Notes under the pieces: model-generated
Told to the model about the DNA's origin: nothing
Seen by the model: only the letters and a program-made list of their open reading frames with translations
Databases searched by the model: none
Position numbers and translations under genes: made by a program
Assembly (NCBI RefSeq): GCF_012863495.1
Contig: NZ_JAAVJL010000001.1
Coordinates: 1,674,001-1,738,000, forward strand
DNA: 64,000 nt
Direction: 5' to 3'
Origin: Pseudanabaena yagii GIHE-NHR1
GTDB taxonomy: Bacteria; Cyanobacteriota; Cyanobacteriia; Pseudanabaenales; Pseudanabaenaceae
Shown: one piece after another, positions 1-8,490 of the stretch
Numbering within the stretch: the stretch's first letter is position 1
How the letters are laid out: the number at the start of each line of letters is the position of its first letter

Positions 1-843
1 CACATCCAGCAAGATTAATGATATGGGTTGACGCTCCTGTTGCAGGATAGTCCACTGTTGTAGCCAATACTCATCAAAGCCTCGACGGTTGGCAACTTGA
101 GTTAAGCCATCCATTTGGGCGAGTCGGTGCAGTTGTCGATTTGCTGACTCCAAAGCCGATGTTCTCTCAGCAATTTTCTTTTCTAGAGAATAGGCATATT
201 CTTTCAGTTGCATTTGCACTTCTCTCAAATTGGCAAGTGTCTGAGCGAGTTTAATCTTTTGCTGTTTTATGATGGTGATATCTCGATAGGCTCTTAGGGA
301 TGCGAGGAGCGTTGTCAGCAGATTTTGCCTTGTCAACTCCACCTTGAGCTTATAGTCATTAATATCGTAATTAAAGATTACAGATTCCTCAGGAGCTTCG
401 CCTGGATGTCCCGTCCGTAGAATAATCCGAATTTGATGATTGTTTAACTGTTCACGGATATATCTGATTAACTGTAGTCCTGCATCATTGGTTTCCATGA
501 CTACATCTAGTAAAATCAAGGCAGCATCAGGATGAATATCCGCAATTAACTTTTTACATTCTTCAGCCGAATAAGCGGAAAAGAAAACTACTGGTTTACC
601 TTCAAAGATAAGATTTCTCAATGCTAGCTGGGTTGCACGATGTACGTCAGGCTCATCATCGGCAATAATTACTTTCCACTGATCTATGTTTAATTCTTGT
701 TGACTAATACCTACATTTTGTGGTGTCTCTACAGCATCATCTTCATCACTGAAGGTAATTTCATCATCATCTTCGCTAGATGGAAAAATATCGATCTGGC
801 TATGATGCGGTTTAGAACTACATGAGACATTGGGAAATGACAT
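1..843 (-). CDS. Response regulator with DUF3369 and GGDEF domain (3' end outside window)
   Basis: Partial gene; 281 codons are in the window and the reading frame is open to the left edge. The ATG at 843 is followed by an acidic linker, then a receiver domain (acidic pair in IIADDEPD, phosphoacceptor Asp at about residue 113 in LILLDVVME), then a DUF3369-type segment (NYDINDYKLK, LRAYRDI), a coiled-coil linker, and the first part of a GGDEF domain (DGLTQVANRRGFDEY, LILLDV). The GGDEF signature itself lies beyond the edge, so cyclase activity cannot be judged. It is probably a cytoplasmic diguanylate cyclase controlled by phosphorylation. It lies 177 nt downstream of a histidine kinase and a FIST sensor on the same strand, which are its likely partners. 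Confidence 0.9.
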   Translation of the reverse strand, partial: MSFPNVSCSSKPHHSQIDIFPSSEDDDEITFSDEDDAVETPQNVGISQQELNIDQWKVIIADDEPDVHRATQLALRNLIFEGKPVVFFSAYSAEECKKLIADIHPDAALILLDVVMETNDAGLQLIRYIREQLNNHQIRIILRTGHPGEAPEESVIFNYDINDYKLKVELTRQNLLTTLLASLRAYRDITIIKQQKIKLAQTLANLREVQMQLKEYAYSLEKKIAERTSALESANRQLHRLAQMDGLTQVANRRGFDEYWLQQWTILQQERQPISLILLDV

Positions 844-1020
844 AGATATGACAAAGAATAAATGCGAGCTATAAGGATTTACTGATGAGATTGATTGCTA
901 AAAACATATATTAATCCTTCATGGTTTGAGGAAGAGCACCTCTTCGAGATGTGCTTTCTCGTATAACGAAAGTTATCAACAAATAATGTCTGAATTAGCC
1001 CAAAGTCCAAACTATATAAC

Positions 1021-2007
1021 CTAAGTACTTATAGAGTTTGGCAAATTTACTGTAAATAGTGTACCTTTTCCGATTTCACTTTCACAATCAATACTTCCTT
1101 GAAGTTTTTGAGTGACTAAGTTATAGGTAACGTTTAAACCTAATCCTGTACCTCCTCTATCACGAGCAGTAGTAAAAAATGGCTCAAATATTTTATTGAA
1201 TATTTGCGGATCTATCCCAAAACCATCATCTTTGTATTGAATAATGGTGCGATCGCCTTGCTGCTGAATATGAATATGAATATTGCCAGATGTATTGGGC
1301 AAATAGGCATGAAGCACAGAATTATTGACAAAGTTAGTAATTACTTGAGCTAGCGCACCAGGGTAGCTATCAATAGATATAGAGTCATCACCTGTGATCG
1401 ATACGTTATGTAGATTATGTTTAAATTGAGGTGAAATGCTGATCATTATTTCCTCAATATATTCCTTAACTTTAAAGATTCTTTTCTCAGAATTAGACTG
1501 ATCCACCGCAACTTGCTTAAAACTATGTACTAATTCACCTGCACGATTTAAGTTGCTTAAAATCAAACTACTTACCTCATTAGCAACGTCTAAATAATGA
1601 TTGAGTAATGATTTTTTTAAACAACCAGACTCTACTAATGTCATTAACAATTGCGTTTCATCCCTCAGGGTGGAGGCAAGCGTTATACTTGTACCTACAG
1701 GGGTATTGATTTCATGAGCGACTCCTGCTACAAGACCACCCAAAGCCGCCATTTTTTCGACTTCTACTAATTTAGTTTGCATTAATGATAAATCTGCTAA
1801 GGTTTGCTCAAGATCACTACTTTTTTTCTCAAGAATACTTTGATATTCTTGTAAGTCACAAATCACTTTTTTTAGCAAAGCTTCTTTATTCCGATTAGTG
1901 GTTTCTAGCGTGGCACGATCAATTTCTGAGCGCTCCAATTTCTTCTTGAGAATTCGATTCTCTTTCTCTAATCGTTTAATGATCAGCTTGTCATCTTCAA
2001 CTTCCAT
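1021..2007 (-). CDS. Soluble sensor histidine kinase
   Basis: 328 residues without membrane segments. The N-terminal ~85 residues are a charged coiled coil. The dimerisation/phosphoacceptor segment has the H-box VAHEINTPVG with His98. The HATPase domain follows, with the N-box ITNFVNNSVLHA, the G1 box DDGFGI and the G2 box GGTGLGLNV. There is no recognisable input domain, so the signal probably comes from a partner. The FIST protein gene ends only 8 nt upstream, and a receiver-GGDEF gene follows. I infer the relay FIST sensor, kinase, receiver-cyclase. FIST domains are known or predicted to bind small ligands such as amino acids. Confidence 0.93.
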   Translation of the reverse strand: MEVEDDKLIIKRLEKENRILKKKLERSEIDRATLETTNRNKEALLKKVICDLQEYQSILEKKSSDLEQTLADLSLMQTKLVEVEKMAALGGLVAGVAHEINTPVGTSITLASTLRDETQLLMTLVESGCLKKSLLNHYLDVANEVSSLILSNLNRAGELVHSFKQVAVDQSNSEKRIFKVKEYIEEIMISISPQFKHNLHNVSITGDDSISIDSYPGALAQVITNFVNNSVLHAYLPNTSGNIHIHIQQQGDRTIIQYKDDGFGIDPQIFNKIFEPFFTTARDRGGTGLGLNVTYNLVTQKLQGSIDCESEIGKGTLFTVNLPNSIST

Positions 2008-2015
2008 AGGAGCTA

Positions 2016-3164
2016 TTACTGATTACCAAGTAGCAACGTGACAAAAGTGGTGTTGTGGAAAAAGGCTTGACCATTTTGTCGTAATGGCGCAACTTCCCCA
2101 TAGGTATAAAAACCACAACTGCTAGGTAAATTTTTGAGTGAACCTGCGATCGCTTGATATTCTTCATTGGCTCTTGTCCCCATAATTTGTCTACGCCAAG
2201 CACAGGAGAAAAATAGGGCAGCCTCAGGTTCTTGACCTGTGTAATGGGATTTAGCTTCGGCAAATGAGACTCGTGAGGCAGTGATTACATCTTCGAGGGA
2301 GGTGTCAGTAATTTGCACTATAGAACCTGCAGGAATATCACCTGACATAGTGAGGCTGCCAATAGCTTTGTCGTAGGCGATCGCCCCCCGCAGAAAAAAT
2401 GTATCTTCATTCGGAGGAAATACTGCTAAAGGATAGACAGCATCAGGCTCATCAATATTTAGGTAGTAATGATAAAAATCGAGCGCAGGTTTATGGTCTA
2501 TTTCATAGATAACGTTTTTATCAACCTTCGTTGCAATGCTTCTTTTACCAATTGGTCGCCAGCCACTAGCAGTACCACAGGAAAACAGAATATTGCCTGC
2601 AAACAGTAATGTGGTAACAGCATCACTAAGTACTTCGTTTTTATAGAATTGATAGGTGCGTTGGTACTGCCATTGATCGGCAGTGGCTCCCCCAAAGATG
2701 GGTAAATCACCGAGAACCGAAGCTAAACCCTGCAAGATGGAAACTGTACTAGTTGTGAGACTTTCCATCATCACAATGCAAAACTTGATGGGTAAAGTGA
2801 GTTGCTGTTTAGCTTCTTCAACTGATTGACGGGCAATATCCACAGGGGCTTGAGAGACATTTCTCCCCACAGAAGCACGAATTTCGATTTCGTCAGAGCA
2901 GAAGAGCATTAAGGTCAACGAATCCTGCTGAAATTCCAAAATGGAAGAGACTTCGCCATCGGTAGTGCCACCAATGAGTTCAATATTGGGAAAAGTCTCG
3001 TTAATACGTTGCAGAATTAAGCTATGGTCAAAATCGATCGCTGCAAATAAAATCCCTGCCTGAGGTATTACACCATCAAGGGTTTGTTGACATTGCTCTA
3101 ATATTTCGTCAATAGCTTCTAAGCTATCAGGATCGTTACTATGACCAACAGCAACCTTAAACAT
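2016..3164 (-). CDS. FIST domain sensory protein
   Basis: 382 residues with the FIST_N/FIST_C layout. It starts MFKVAVGHSNDPDS. The N-terminal half contains the conserved ELIGGTTDGEVSS stretch, and the C-terminal half contains FFLRGAIAYDKAIG, ALFFSCAWRR and GFYTYGEVAPL. There are no membrane segments or signal peptide, so it is cytoplasmic. FIST (F-box and intracellular signal transduction) domains occur next to or fused with kinases and GGDEF proteins and are thought to sense small molecules. Here FIST is a free protein at the head of a kinase and receiver-GGDEF operon, with 8 nt between it and the kinase. The ligand cannot be read from the sequence. Confidence 0.92.
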   Translation of the reverse strand: MFKVAVGHSNDPDSLEAIDEILEQCQQTLDGVIPQAGILFAAIDFDHSLILQRINETFPNIELIGGTTDGEVSSILEFQQDSLTLMLFCSDEIEIRASVGRNVSQAPVDIARQSVEEAKQQLTLPIKFCIVMMESLTTSTVSILQGLASVLGDLPIFGGATADQWQYQRTYQFYKNEVLSDAVTTLLFAGNILFSCGTASGWRPIGKRSIATKVDKNVIYEIDHKPALDFYHYYLNIDEPDAVYPLAVFPPNEDTFFLRGAIAYDKAIGSLTMSGDIPAGSIVQITDTSLEDVITASRVSFAEAKSHYTGQEPEAALFFSCAWRRQIMGTRANEEYQAIAGSLKNLPSSCGFYTYGEVAPLRQNGQAFFHNTTFVTLLLGNQ

Positions 3165-3208
3165 TGTTTCTTACCTAAAGTCTATAAATGTCTATAAATA
3201 ATGAAAGC

Positions 3209-3310
3209 TACAGCTCTTTGCGGTGACTTAAACCTAGAGAAATTTTTGGAAGCGAATCTTAGCCGCGCTTCCAAAAATTTCTCTGTACTACTTTAAGCCT
3301 CAACAGGCTG
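3209..3310. repeat. Family A palindromic repeat, copy 1
   Basis: An about 100-bp element starting TACAGCTCTTTGCG, with a long hairpin (arms AGAGAAATTTTTGGAAGCG and CGCTTCCAAAAATTTCTCT) and ending TGTACTACTTTAAGCCTCAA. Copies at about 57900-57999 (full) and 5209-5281 (truncated) share the same order of blocks. It looks like a small non-autonomous mobile element or REP-like unit. Confidence 0.75.
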
Positions 3311-3394
3311 TAAACAAAACTGCTATTTTTAAAGACTATATTGTAATCCTAAATCATTCGTAAAAAAACAAGTGGCTTACAACCCTTATTCACA

Positions 3395-3440
3395 GTGTAA
3401 GGCAGCGCTTTGCGCCGCCTTACACTATTTGGGTTTTATA
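3395..3440. repeat. Family B-like hairpin repeat
   Basis: Near-perfect hairpin (arms GTGTAAGGCAGCGC and GCGCCGCCTTACAC, 3395-3425) followed by ATTTGGGTTTTATATCCTAA. The tail matches the block TTTGGGTTTTATGTCCTAA in the full family B element at 8211-8329. Together with the neighbouring family A copy it fills most of the 3165-3515 gap, which has no gene. Confidence 0.6.
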
Positions 3441-3475
3441 TCCTAACAAGCGACAACTATAAAAGTATGGTCAAT

Positions 3476-3534
3476 AAAGCAAGAAACCTTTTGAAATTAT
3501 GGCAAATCCATAATTTCAAAAGGTTTCTTGCTTT
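3476..3534. terminator. Perfect 27-bp inverted repeat at the 3' end of the radical SAM gene
   Basis: The arms 3476-3502 and 3508-3534 are perfect reverse complements around a 5-nt loop (CAAAT). The right arm contains the stop codon (TGA at 3516-3518) and the last codons of the minus-strand radical SAM gene. It may act as a terminator or mRNA 3' stabiliser, though there is no classical U-tract after a GC-rich stem. Confidence 0.7.
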
Positions 3535-5168
3535 AGAAAAGATGCTTCACGATGTTTAATCAATGTCTCTACGGGCAAAGCACTCCGCAAATGTTGCCAA
3601 GGTAGAACTTGTTGAATATCCCAATTCTCATGGACATACCAAGATAAAGGTGGTAACTGTCCTCGCAATTCCTTAAAGGCACGTTTATAAGAACCATCAC
3701 TAGGGACATCACCATCGCTATAGCTACAAGCTAAGCGCAATAATTTGGTCAAGCGGCGATCGCCTCTAGAAATCAGCGCTTGCACAATTGAATCTTTGTA
3801 ACTTTCAGGACGAAAATCAATCCCTTTCGGTAAAAGTTTCTTACGGAAATACTGCATTTTCTTTTCGGCGGTAGTGCTAACCCCCTGCCATTGCCAAGGG
3901 GTATGAGACTTAGGAACAAAGGTACTACAGCCAAAGGTGATTTTGAGCTTTGGAGCAATTTTACGAAGAGAAAGCAGCATCTCAATCGTCTGCTCAATAT
4001 CATCATCATTTTCCATCGGAACACCTGCCATACCGTAAAGCTTTAGTGACTTTAATCCCCCAGCCTGAGCATTGATCGCGGCTTGTTTGATTTCATTATT
4101 GTGCAACTTCTTATTAATTATTTCTCGCAATCGTTCAGAACCACTTTCGATCGCAATGGTCACAGAGCGACTATCACGGCTAGAGAGAATTCGCGCTAAT
4201 TTTTCTGTTAGTGTATTAGTGCGAACGGAGGCAAGGCTGAGACGGACATCATCAAATTGTGGCTGTGCAAGATAATCCAATAAAGCATCAAACTCAGGAT
4301 GTTGAGTAATTGATGCGCCAAGAAGCCCTAAACGTTTAGTGACAGTTAATCCTTTGGCGAGCGCAGGAATTAAGCTGGTTTCCAAATTGGCAGTCCGAAA
4401 CGGAAGCGTGAGGTAACTTGCTAAACAGAAACGACACATTTCTGGGCAACTCCTTACCACTTCCACCATAAAAATACTCTCCCAAGCTGCTTTTTCGGTA
4501 ACAACAGTGGAAGCTGAAAGAGTATTTCCTTTATAGGTTTGCTTATGGATGATTGCGGGAATATCAGAATCTATGGGTTGAATTGAGGAGATCGCTCCAT
4601 CCTCAGATTCATAGGTTACTTCGTAGAGTTGCGGTACATAAATTCCTTCTAGTTTAGCTAAATGACGCAATTTCACTTCTCGACTAGCATGACGGACTTC
4701 TTGATAAGCATTGAGGAAGTTCCCAATTAATTCTTCGCCATCACCGAGCAAGACAATATCAAACCATGCGGCAAATGGTTCAGGATTGGCGGTTAAAACT
4801 GGTCCACCACCGAATACTAAGGGATGTTCATCGGTGCGATCGCAAGTATCAATGGGTATATCAAACTTCTGTAATGCAGTAAGAATGTTGACATAATCCA
4901 ATTCCCATGAAAAAGAGAAACCCAAAATCTCAATCTGACGCGGTAAGTCCTCATGGGCATCAGTAAACCAGCGCCGAACATTAACTTGCGATCGTGTGGC
5001 TAAATTTGCCCAAACCCCTTGATAGCCCAAGCTCGTAATCCCTACAGTGTAGGTGCTAGGAAAAGCAAAAACAATATTCACCGCATCGCGATCAGGTGTA
5101 GCTGGTTCAAAGAGTAAATATTCGGACTGGAAATAAGATTGATTCAAGGGTTCGGCAATAGAGCGCAT
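3516..5168 (-). CDS. B12-binding domain radical SAM protein
   Basis: 550 residues from the chosen ATG at 5168 (MRSIAEPLNQ); an in-frame upstream start at 5204 would add 12 residues unlike the family. The N-terminal half has a cobalamin-binding-like fold (IEILGFSFSWELDYV, FGGGPVLTANPEPF, LLGDGEE). The radical SAM core has the cluster motif CPEMCRFC (Cys-x3-Cys-x2-Cys, residues 241, 245, 248), a glycine-rich LLGASITQHPEF segment, IAIESGSERLREIINK and KLYGMAGVPMENDDD. The family includes cobalamin-dependent methyltransferases and other enzymes; the substrate is unknown. It is 114 nt downstream of an unrelated hypothetical gene, and its last codons lie in a perfect palindrome. Confidence 0.9.
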   Translation of the reverse strand: MRSIAEPLNQSYFQSEYLLFEPATPDRDAVNIVFAFPSTYTVGITSLGYQGVWANLATRSQVNVRRWFTDAHEDLPRQIEILGFSFSWELDYVNILTALQKFDIPIDTCDRTDEHPLVFGGGPVLTANPEPFAAWFDIVLLGDGEELIGNFLNAYQEVRHASREVKLRHLAKLEGIYVPQLYEVTYESEDGAISSIQPIDSDIPAIIHKQTYKGNTLSASTVVTEKAAWESIFMVEVVRSCPEMCRFCLASYLTLPFRTANLETSLIPALAKGLTVTKRLGLLGASITQHPEFDALLDYLAQPQFDDVRLSLASVRTNTLTEKLARILSSRDSRSVTIAIESGSERLREIINKKLHNNEIKQAAINAQAGGLKSLKLYGMAGVPMENDDDIEQTIEMLLSLRKIAPKLKITFGCSTFVPKSHTPWQWQGVSTTAEKKMQYFRKKLLPKGIDFRPESYKDSIVQALISRGDRRLTKLLRLACSYSDGDVPSDGSYKRAFKELRGQLPPLSWYVHENWDIQQVLPWQHLRSALPVETLIKHREASFLKQETF

Positions 5169-5208
5169 TATTGCTATACTACACAATTTGCGGGTTAACC
5201 TCAAAAAG

Positions 5209-5281
5209 TACAGCGCGTTGCGCTGAATTAAAAAATAGAGAAAATTTTGAAAGCGCTGCTAAGCCGCGCTTTCAAAATTAA
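5209..5281. repeat. Family A palindromic repeat, truncated copy 2
   Basis: Starts TACAGCGCGTTGCG and contains the stem arms AAAATTTTGAAAGCG and CGCTTTCAAAATT, as in the copies at 3209 and 57900. The expected right end (TGTACTACTTTAA) is missing. The homology stops within a few bases of the stop codon of the minus-strand gene ending at 5283. Confidence 0.7.
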
Positions 5282-5282
5282 A

Positions 5283-6590
5283 TTATCGAACCTGTGAAAA
5301 AATCCGATACTTCTTTTCGTCAAATTTAGAAATTTGTGAATCTTGATGCATATCTTTCTCCTGAGAAATAGATGTCTCATGGGTATGCATTCTCACAATA
5401 TTATAGCGAGTTTCTCCAGCATAAACTGCCAAAGCAATATTGAGCATATCAATAAATGCAATTACCGACTTACATTTTGACTCACTATATCTACTGTAGT
5501 ATTTGATAATCAACGCGATTCTCAGTTCTAAATGAGAACGAACAGCATCATTAATCAAGAGAAGTTTGAGGAGTAATACTACAAAATTAAGAGGATTAGT
5601 ATGATGTAATAAAATATTAAATAGTTCAGTTAAATGCTCATGATCACTACTCGTCATTTGACTAATTAAAAATTTAGAAGTTTTTAAAATCAAATATGGA
5701 TTGACTAAATGATCATGGTGCTCTGCTTTCAATTTGAATAAATCATCATGTAATTTAGTTTGTACTGTCTCCGATATTTCTGGATCAGCAATTGAAAAAT
5801 CAAGATACTGCAACAAACGAACTTTAAAATCGTAGTAAGTTAGTTCTTTAATACTTGCCAAGAAATTATTTGCTTGAGATTGACAATTCAAGACACTATT
5901 TTTAGTCAACATAAGCGTGACTAGATTTAAAACATTACTACTTAAGCTGGTAGGGTTATTAGGTTTGCTTTGACTGGAGTGATGATTACTTAACCTTGCC
6001 GTATACATAGCTAGATTAAACTGAAACTTCGCCTTCATTTCCTGTGCCAATAAATTAGCAGCTTGCCTTTGTTCTAGGGAACTTGTAGGGTTTGTATATT
6101 GATCTGTTAATAAATATGAAGCAAAGCGATTGCTCCAATTATGATCGAGACTAGAGACAGGATTCAGACTGATTGTAAATAATTTTAAGGTTTTAAAATC
6201 TTCACTTTTAATAAAAAACTGTAGCCAAATTCTTAAGGTGCGTAATTTAATTGAGGTTGGTTTTTTATAGATTGAGGAGTCTTTGAAAACATCAATTAGA
6301 GATTGAATATAAACTCGGTTATTACTAACAGTCCAATTGTTAATGAGGATATAGCAACAACGCTTTAATGTATAAAAGAATTCTTTCTCATTATAAGCAG
6401 TTAGAATTTGATCAAGTGCGGCTGTTATTTCAGGGTTAGATTGATCATTAAAATTGATAAATAAGCACTTAAAAACTGCCAACACTTCATCTGGTGTTTG
6501 ACGGCGGACAGTTTCTAAAAAGAATTCGTAAATTCTTTGTTGAGCCTGTTCAATACCTTGAGAGTAAATGCGATCTGCTGTCCAGAACAT
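5283..6590 (-). CDS. Uncharacterised helical protein
   Basis: 435 residues; I do not recognise the function. It is rich in Leu, Ile, Asn and Lys, predicted largely alpha-helical, with no signal peptide, no clear membrane segment and no catalytic motif visible. The N-terminal part (EFFLETVRRQTPDEV, TLKRCCYILINNW) looks like a conserved cyanobacterial hypothetical family, but this is from memory and unverified. The middle (about 190-230) is Ser/Asn rich and less ordered. The C-terminal 45 residues are hydrophilic. The start MFWTADRIYS at 6590 is an ATG with no alternative close by. It is divergent from the aminotransferase gene across a 340-bp AT-rich region. Confidence 0.75.
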   Translation of the reverse strand: MFWTADRIYSQGIEQAQQRIYEFFLETVRRQTPDEVLAVFKCLFINFNDQSNPEITAALDQILTAYNEKEFFYTLKRCCYILINNWTVSNNRVYIQSLIDVFKDSSIYKKPTSIKLRTLRIWLQFFIKSEDFKTLKLFTISLNPVSSLDHNWSNRFASYLLTDQYTNPTSSLEQRQAANLLAQEMKAKFQFNLAMYTARLSNHHSSQSKPNNPTSLSSNVLNLVTLMLTKNSVLNCQSQANNFLASIKELTYYDFKVRLLQYLDFSIADPEISETVQTKLHDDLFKLKAEHHDHLVNPYLILKTSKFLISQMTSSDHEHLTELFNILLHHTNPLNFVVLLLKLLLINDAVRSHLELRIALIIKYYSRYSESKCKSVIAFIDMLNIALAVYAGETRYNIVRMHTHETSISQEKDMHQDSQISKFDEKKYRIFSQVR

Positions 6591-6930
6591 GATAATTTCA
6601 TTCTTCCAAATATCAAATAGCAGTACTCAAAGCTTAAAGTTGAAACTGGATCAAGCTTTATACAGTACTTATTATAAATATTATTCACCCTTTTAATGAC
6701 TGAAAAACAGTCTTGAGGACAAATTTGTTATTAAAAAGATATATAGAAGTTATATGTATGTTATTCAATTCATAAAGAAGTTGTGAAAGCTATAAGAGTA
6801 TATATTTCACAGCTATTAAAAATTAAGTTTAAATATAAAGTTACTGCCAAGCGCCATAATGCTGAAACTAAAAGCTAATTGTTGCTGGATAACGTTTAAA
6901 ATAGTCGAGATAATCTAGAACCGTTTCAAC
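6591..6930. other. AT-rich divergent intergenic region
   Basis: A 340-bp gap between two divergent genes, which must hold promoters for both. It is strongly AT-rich. I see no hairpin repeat, RNA gene or convincing ORF; a 19-codon frame near 6863-6919 has no support. Confidence 0.5.
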
Positions 6931-8040
6931 GTGAACAAAATCCCTCCCTTTGATGTATCGCAGCAGTATCAACAAATTGGCGATCGCTTAAATCAGGCAG
7001 CTTTAGCTGTACTCGCATCGGGGCAATATATTGGCGGACAAACTGTAAGTCAGTTTGAGAGTGAGTTTGCTAGTTATATTGGCTCAAAGCATGGCATCGC
7101 TTGTAATTCAGGTACAGATGCCTTGTATTTAGCAATGCGAGCTTTAGATGTAGGGGAGGGTGATGAAGTAATCACTTCACCATTTACGTTTTTTGCCAGT
7201 GCTGAGACGATCAGTATGGCAGGGGCAAAGCCTGTATTTGTTGATATTGAAGCCCATAGCTTTAACCTAAATCTAGATCTACTAGAGGCTGCAATTACTG
7301 AGCGCACCAAGGCAATCATGCCTGTACACCTGTTTGGTCGTCCTGTGGATATGCCAAAGCTGATGGCGATCGCTAAAAAACATAATCTTTATGTGATTGA
7401 AGACTGCGCTCAAGCGACAGGAGCAATCTCTAATGGGGAAAAGGTGGGAAATATCGGGGATGTAGGTTGTTTTAGCTTTTACCCCACCAAAAATTTGGGA
7501 GGTTGTGGGGATGGTGGCATGATGACTACCAATAATGCAGAAATTGATAAAAAGCTGAGAATTTTGCGTGAACATGGTAGTCCCCAACGCTATTATCATG
7601 AATATATTGGGATGAATTCACGCCTTGATTCACTGCAAGCTGCACTCTTGCAGGTGAAGTTGCCCTATCTAGATAAGTGGAATGCTCAACGACGGGAAAT
7701 TAGCGATCGCTATACACAACTGCTCAAGGAAGCTAATATCCCTAATCTCGTGACTCCTCATCATTGTCCGGGAAGTGTCTGGAATCAGTACACGATATGC
7801 ATTGGTGATGGTAAGCGTAATGATATTCAAGCTAAGTTGCGCGAGCAAGATATTATCACGATGATCTATTATCCTTTGCCTCTACATTTGCAATCTGTTT
7901 ACAAGGACTTAGGCTATACAAAAGGTACTTTCCCAGTTACTGAAGATATTTGCGATCGCGTTTTATCCTTGCCAATGTTTCCTGAATTGAGCGAAGAACA
8001 GCAAGATCGAGTTGTTATTACTTTAAAAGGCTTAATCTAA
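6931..8040 (+). CDS. DegT/DnrJ/EryC1/StrS family sugar aminotransferase
   Basis: 369 residues, GTG start. This is a PLP-dependent fold-type I aminotransferase of the sugar-nucleotide class: SGTDALYLAMRAL (cofactor phosphate pocket), TSPFTFFAS, VIEDCAQATGA (Asp158 to the pyridine nitrogen) and FSFYPTKNLGGCGDGGM with the Schiff-base Lys187. The C-terminal region has NSRLDSLQAALLQVKL and the PLPLHLQ motif. These enzymes transaminate keto-sugar nucleotides for polysaccharides or O-antigen; the exact sugar cannot be read. A glycosyltransferase lies convergently downstream, consistent with surface glycan synthesis. Several HIP1 octamers suggest long residence in this genome. Confidence 0.93.
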   Translation: MNKIPPFDVSQQYQQIGDRLNQAALAVLASGQYIGGQTVSQFESEFASYIGSKHGIACNSGTDALYLAMRALDVGEGDEVITSPFTFFASAETISMAGAKPVFVDIEAHSFNLNLDLLEAAITERTKAIMPVHLFGRPVDMPKLMAIAKKHNLYVIEDCAQATGAISNGEKVGNIGDVGCFSFYPTKNLGGCGDGGMMTTNNAEIDKKLRILREHGSPQRYYHEYIGMNSRLDSLQAALLQVKLPYLDKWNAQRREISDRYTQLLKEANIPNLVTPHHCPGSVWNQYTICIGDGKRNDIQAKLREQDIITMIYYPLPLHLQSVYKDLGYTKGTFPVTEDICDRVLSLPMFPELSEEQQDRVVITLKGLI

Positions 8041-8045
8041 ACTAG

Positions 8046-8193
8046 CGCGAGTTCAGAATAATTTGCAACGTGCTTTGAGAGAGGGTTTGCTACGCAAACC
8101 CTCTCTCAAAGCACAAAAGTAAAAGCCTTGTTACGCAAGCAAGGCTTTTACTTTTGTGCTTTTAAAATTTGCCAGTTTAACCCGAACTGACGT
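8046..8193. repeat. Family D double-hairpin repeat, copy 1
   Basis: Two adjacent hairpins: GAGAGAGGGTTTGC/GCAAACCCTCTCTC inside GTGCTTTGA..TCAAAGCAC, then AGTAAAAGCCTTG..CAAGGCTTTTACT. The tail is TTTTAAAATTTGCCAG followed by AACCCGAACTGACGTT. The same block order, inverted, is found at 20798-20925, and a diverged copy at 13166-13280. It lies directly after the aminotransferase stop codon. Confidence 0.75.
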
Positions 8194-8210
8194 TAAAAAT
8201 CTTTAGTCAG

Positions 8211-8329
8211 CTATAGCAATGTAAGAGATAGCTAGGACAAATCAAAACCCAAATAAGTGAAGGCGGCACTTCGGTGCCGCCTTCACTTATTTGGGTTTTA
8301 TGTCCTAAGCAAAACTTACATTGCTATAG
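8211..8329. repeat. Family B MITE-like element with 15-bp terminal inverted repeats
   Basis: The ends CTATAGCAATGTAAG (8211-8225) and CTTACATTGCTATAG (8315-8329) are perfect inverted repeats. Inside are GGACAAATCAAAACCCAAAT and ATTTGGGTTTTATGTCC flanking a GC-rich hairpin (GTGAAGGCGGCAC/GTGCCGCCTTCAC). A second full copy is at 40548-40665. No ORF is inside, so if mobile it depends on another transposase. Confidence 0.8.
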
Positions 8330-8337
8330 ATTAAGAC

Positions 8338-8490
8338 AACCCCAGTAAAGAGTTGCGATGTTAAGTGCCGAAACTCTCTAAGTAGGTGGGCATAATTAAA
8401 AACCAGAGCCAAAACCTGTGACGCACGCTGCGTGTGCGCCACAGGTTTTGGGGTTTTATATTTAATTGCACCCACCTACTTACTGGGGTT
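8338..8490. repeat. Family C MITE-like element overlapping a gene end
   Basis: Long imperfect terminal inverted repeats: AACCCCAGTAA..TAAGTAGGTGGGCATAATTA on the left, and the complementary TAATTGCACCCACCTACTTA then CTGGGGTTT on the right. The centre is a hairpin of GACGCACGCTG/GTGCGCCAC within CAAAACCTGTG/CACAGGTTTTG. The right end contains the stop codon and final codons of the glycosyltransferase gene (stop at 8480-8482). Confidence 0.7.

Noticed and set aside
6863-6919. 19-codon ORF upstream of the aminotransferase
   Set aside because: Too short, no ribosome binding site, and nothing suggests a leader peptide.
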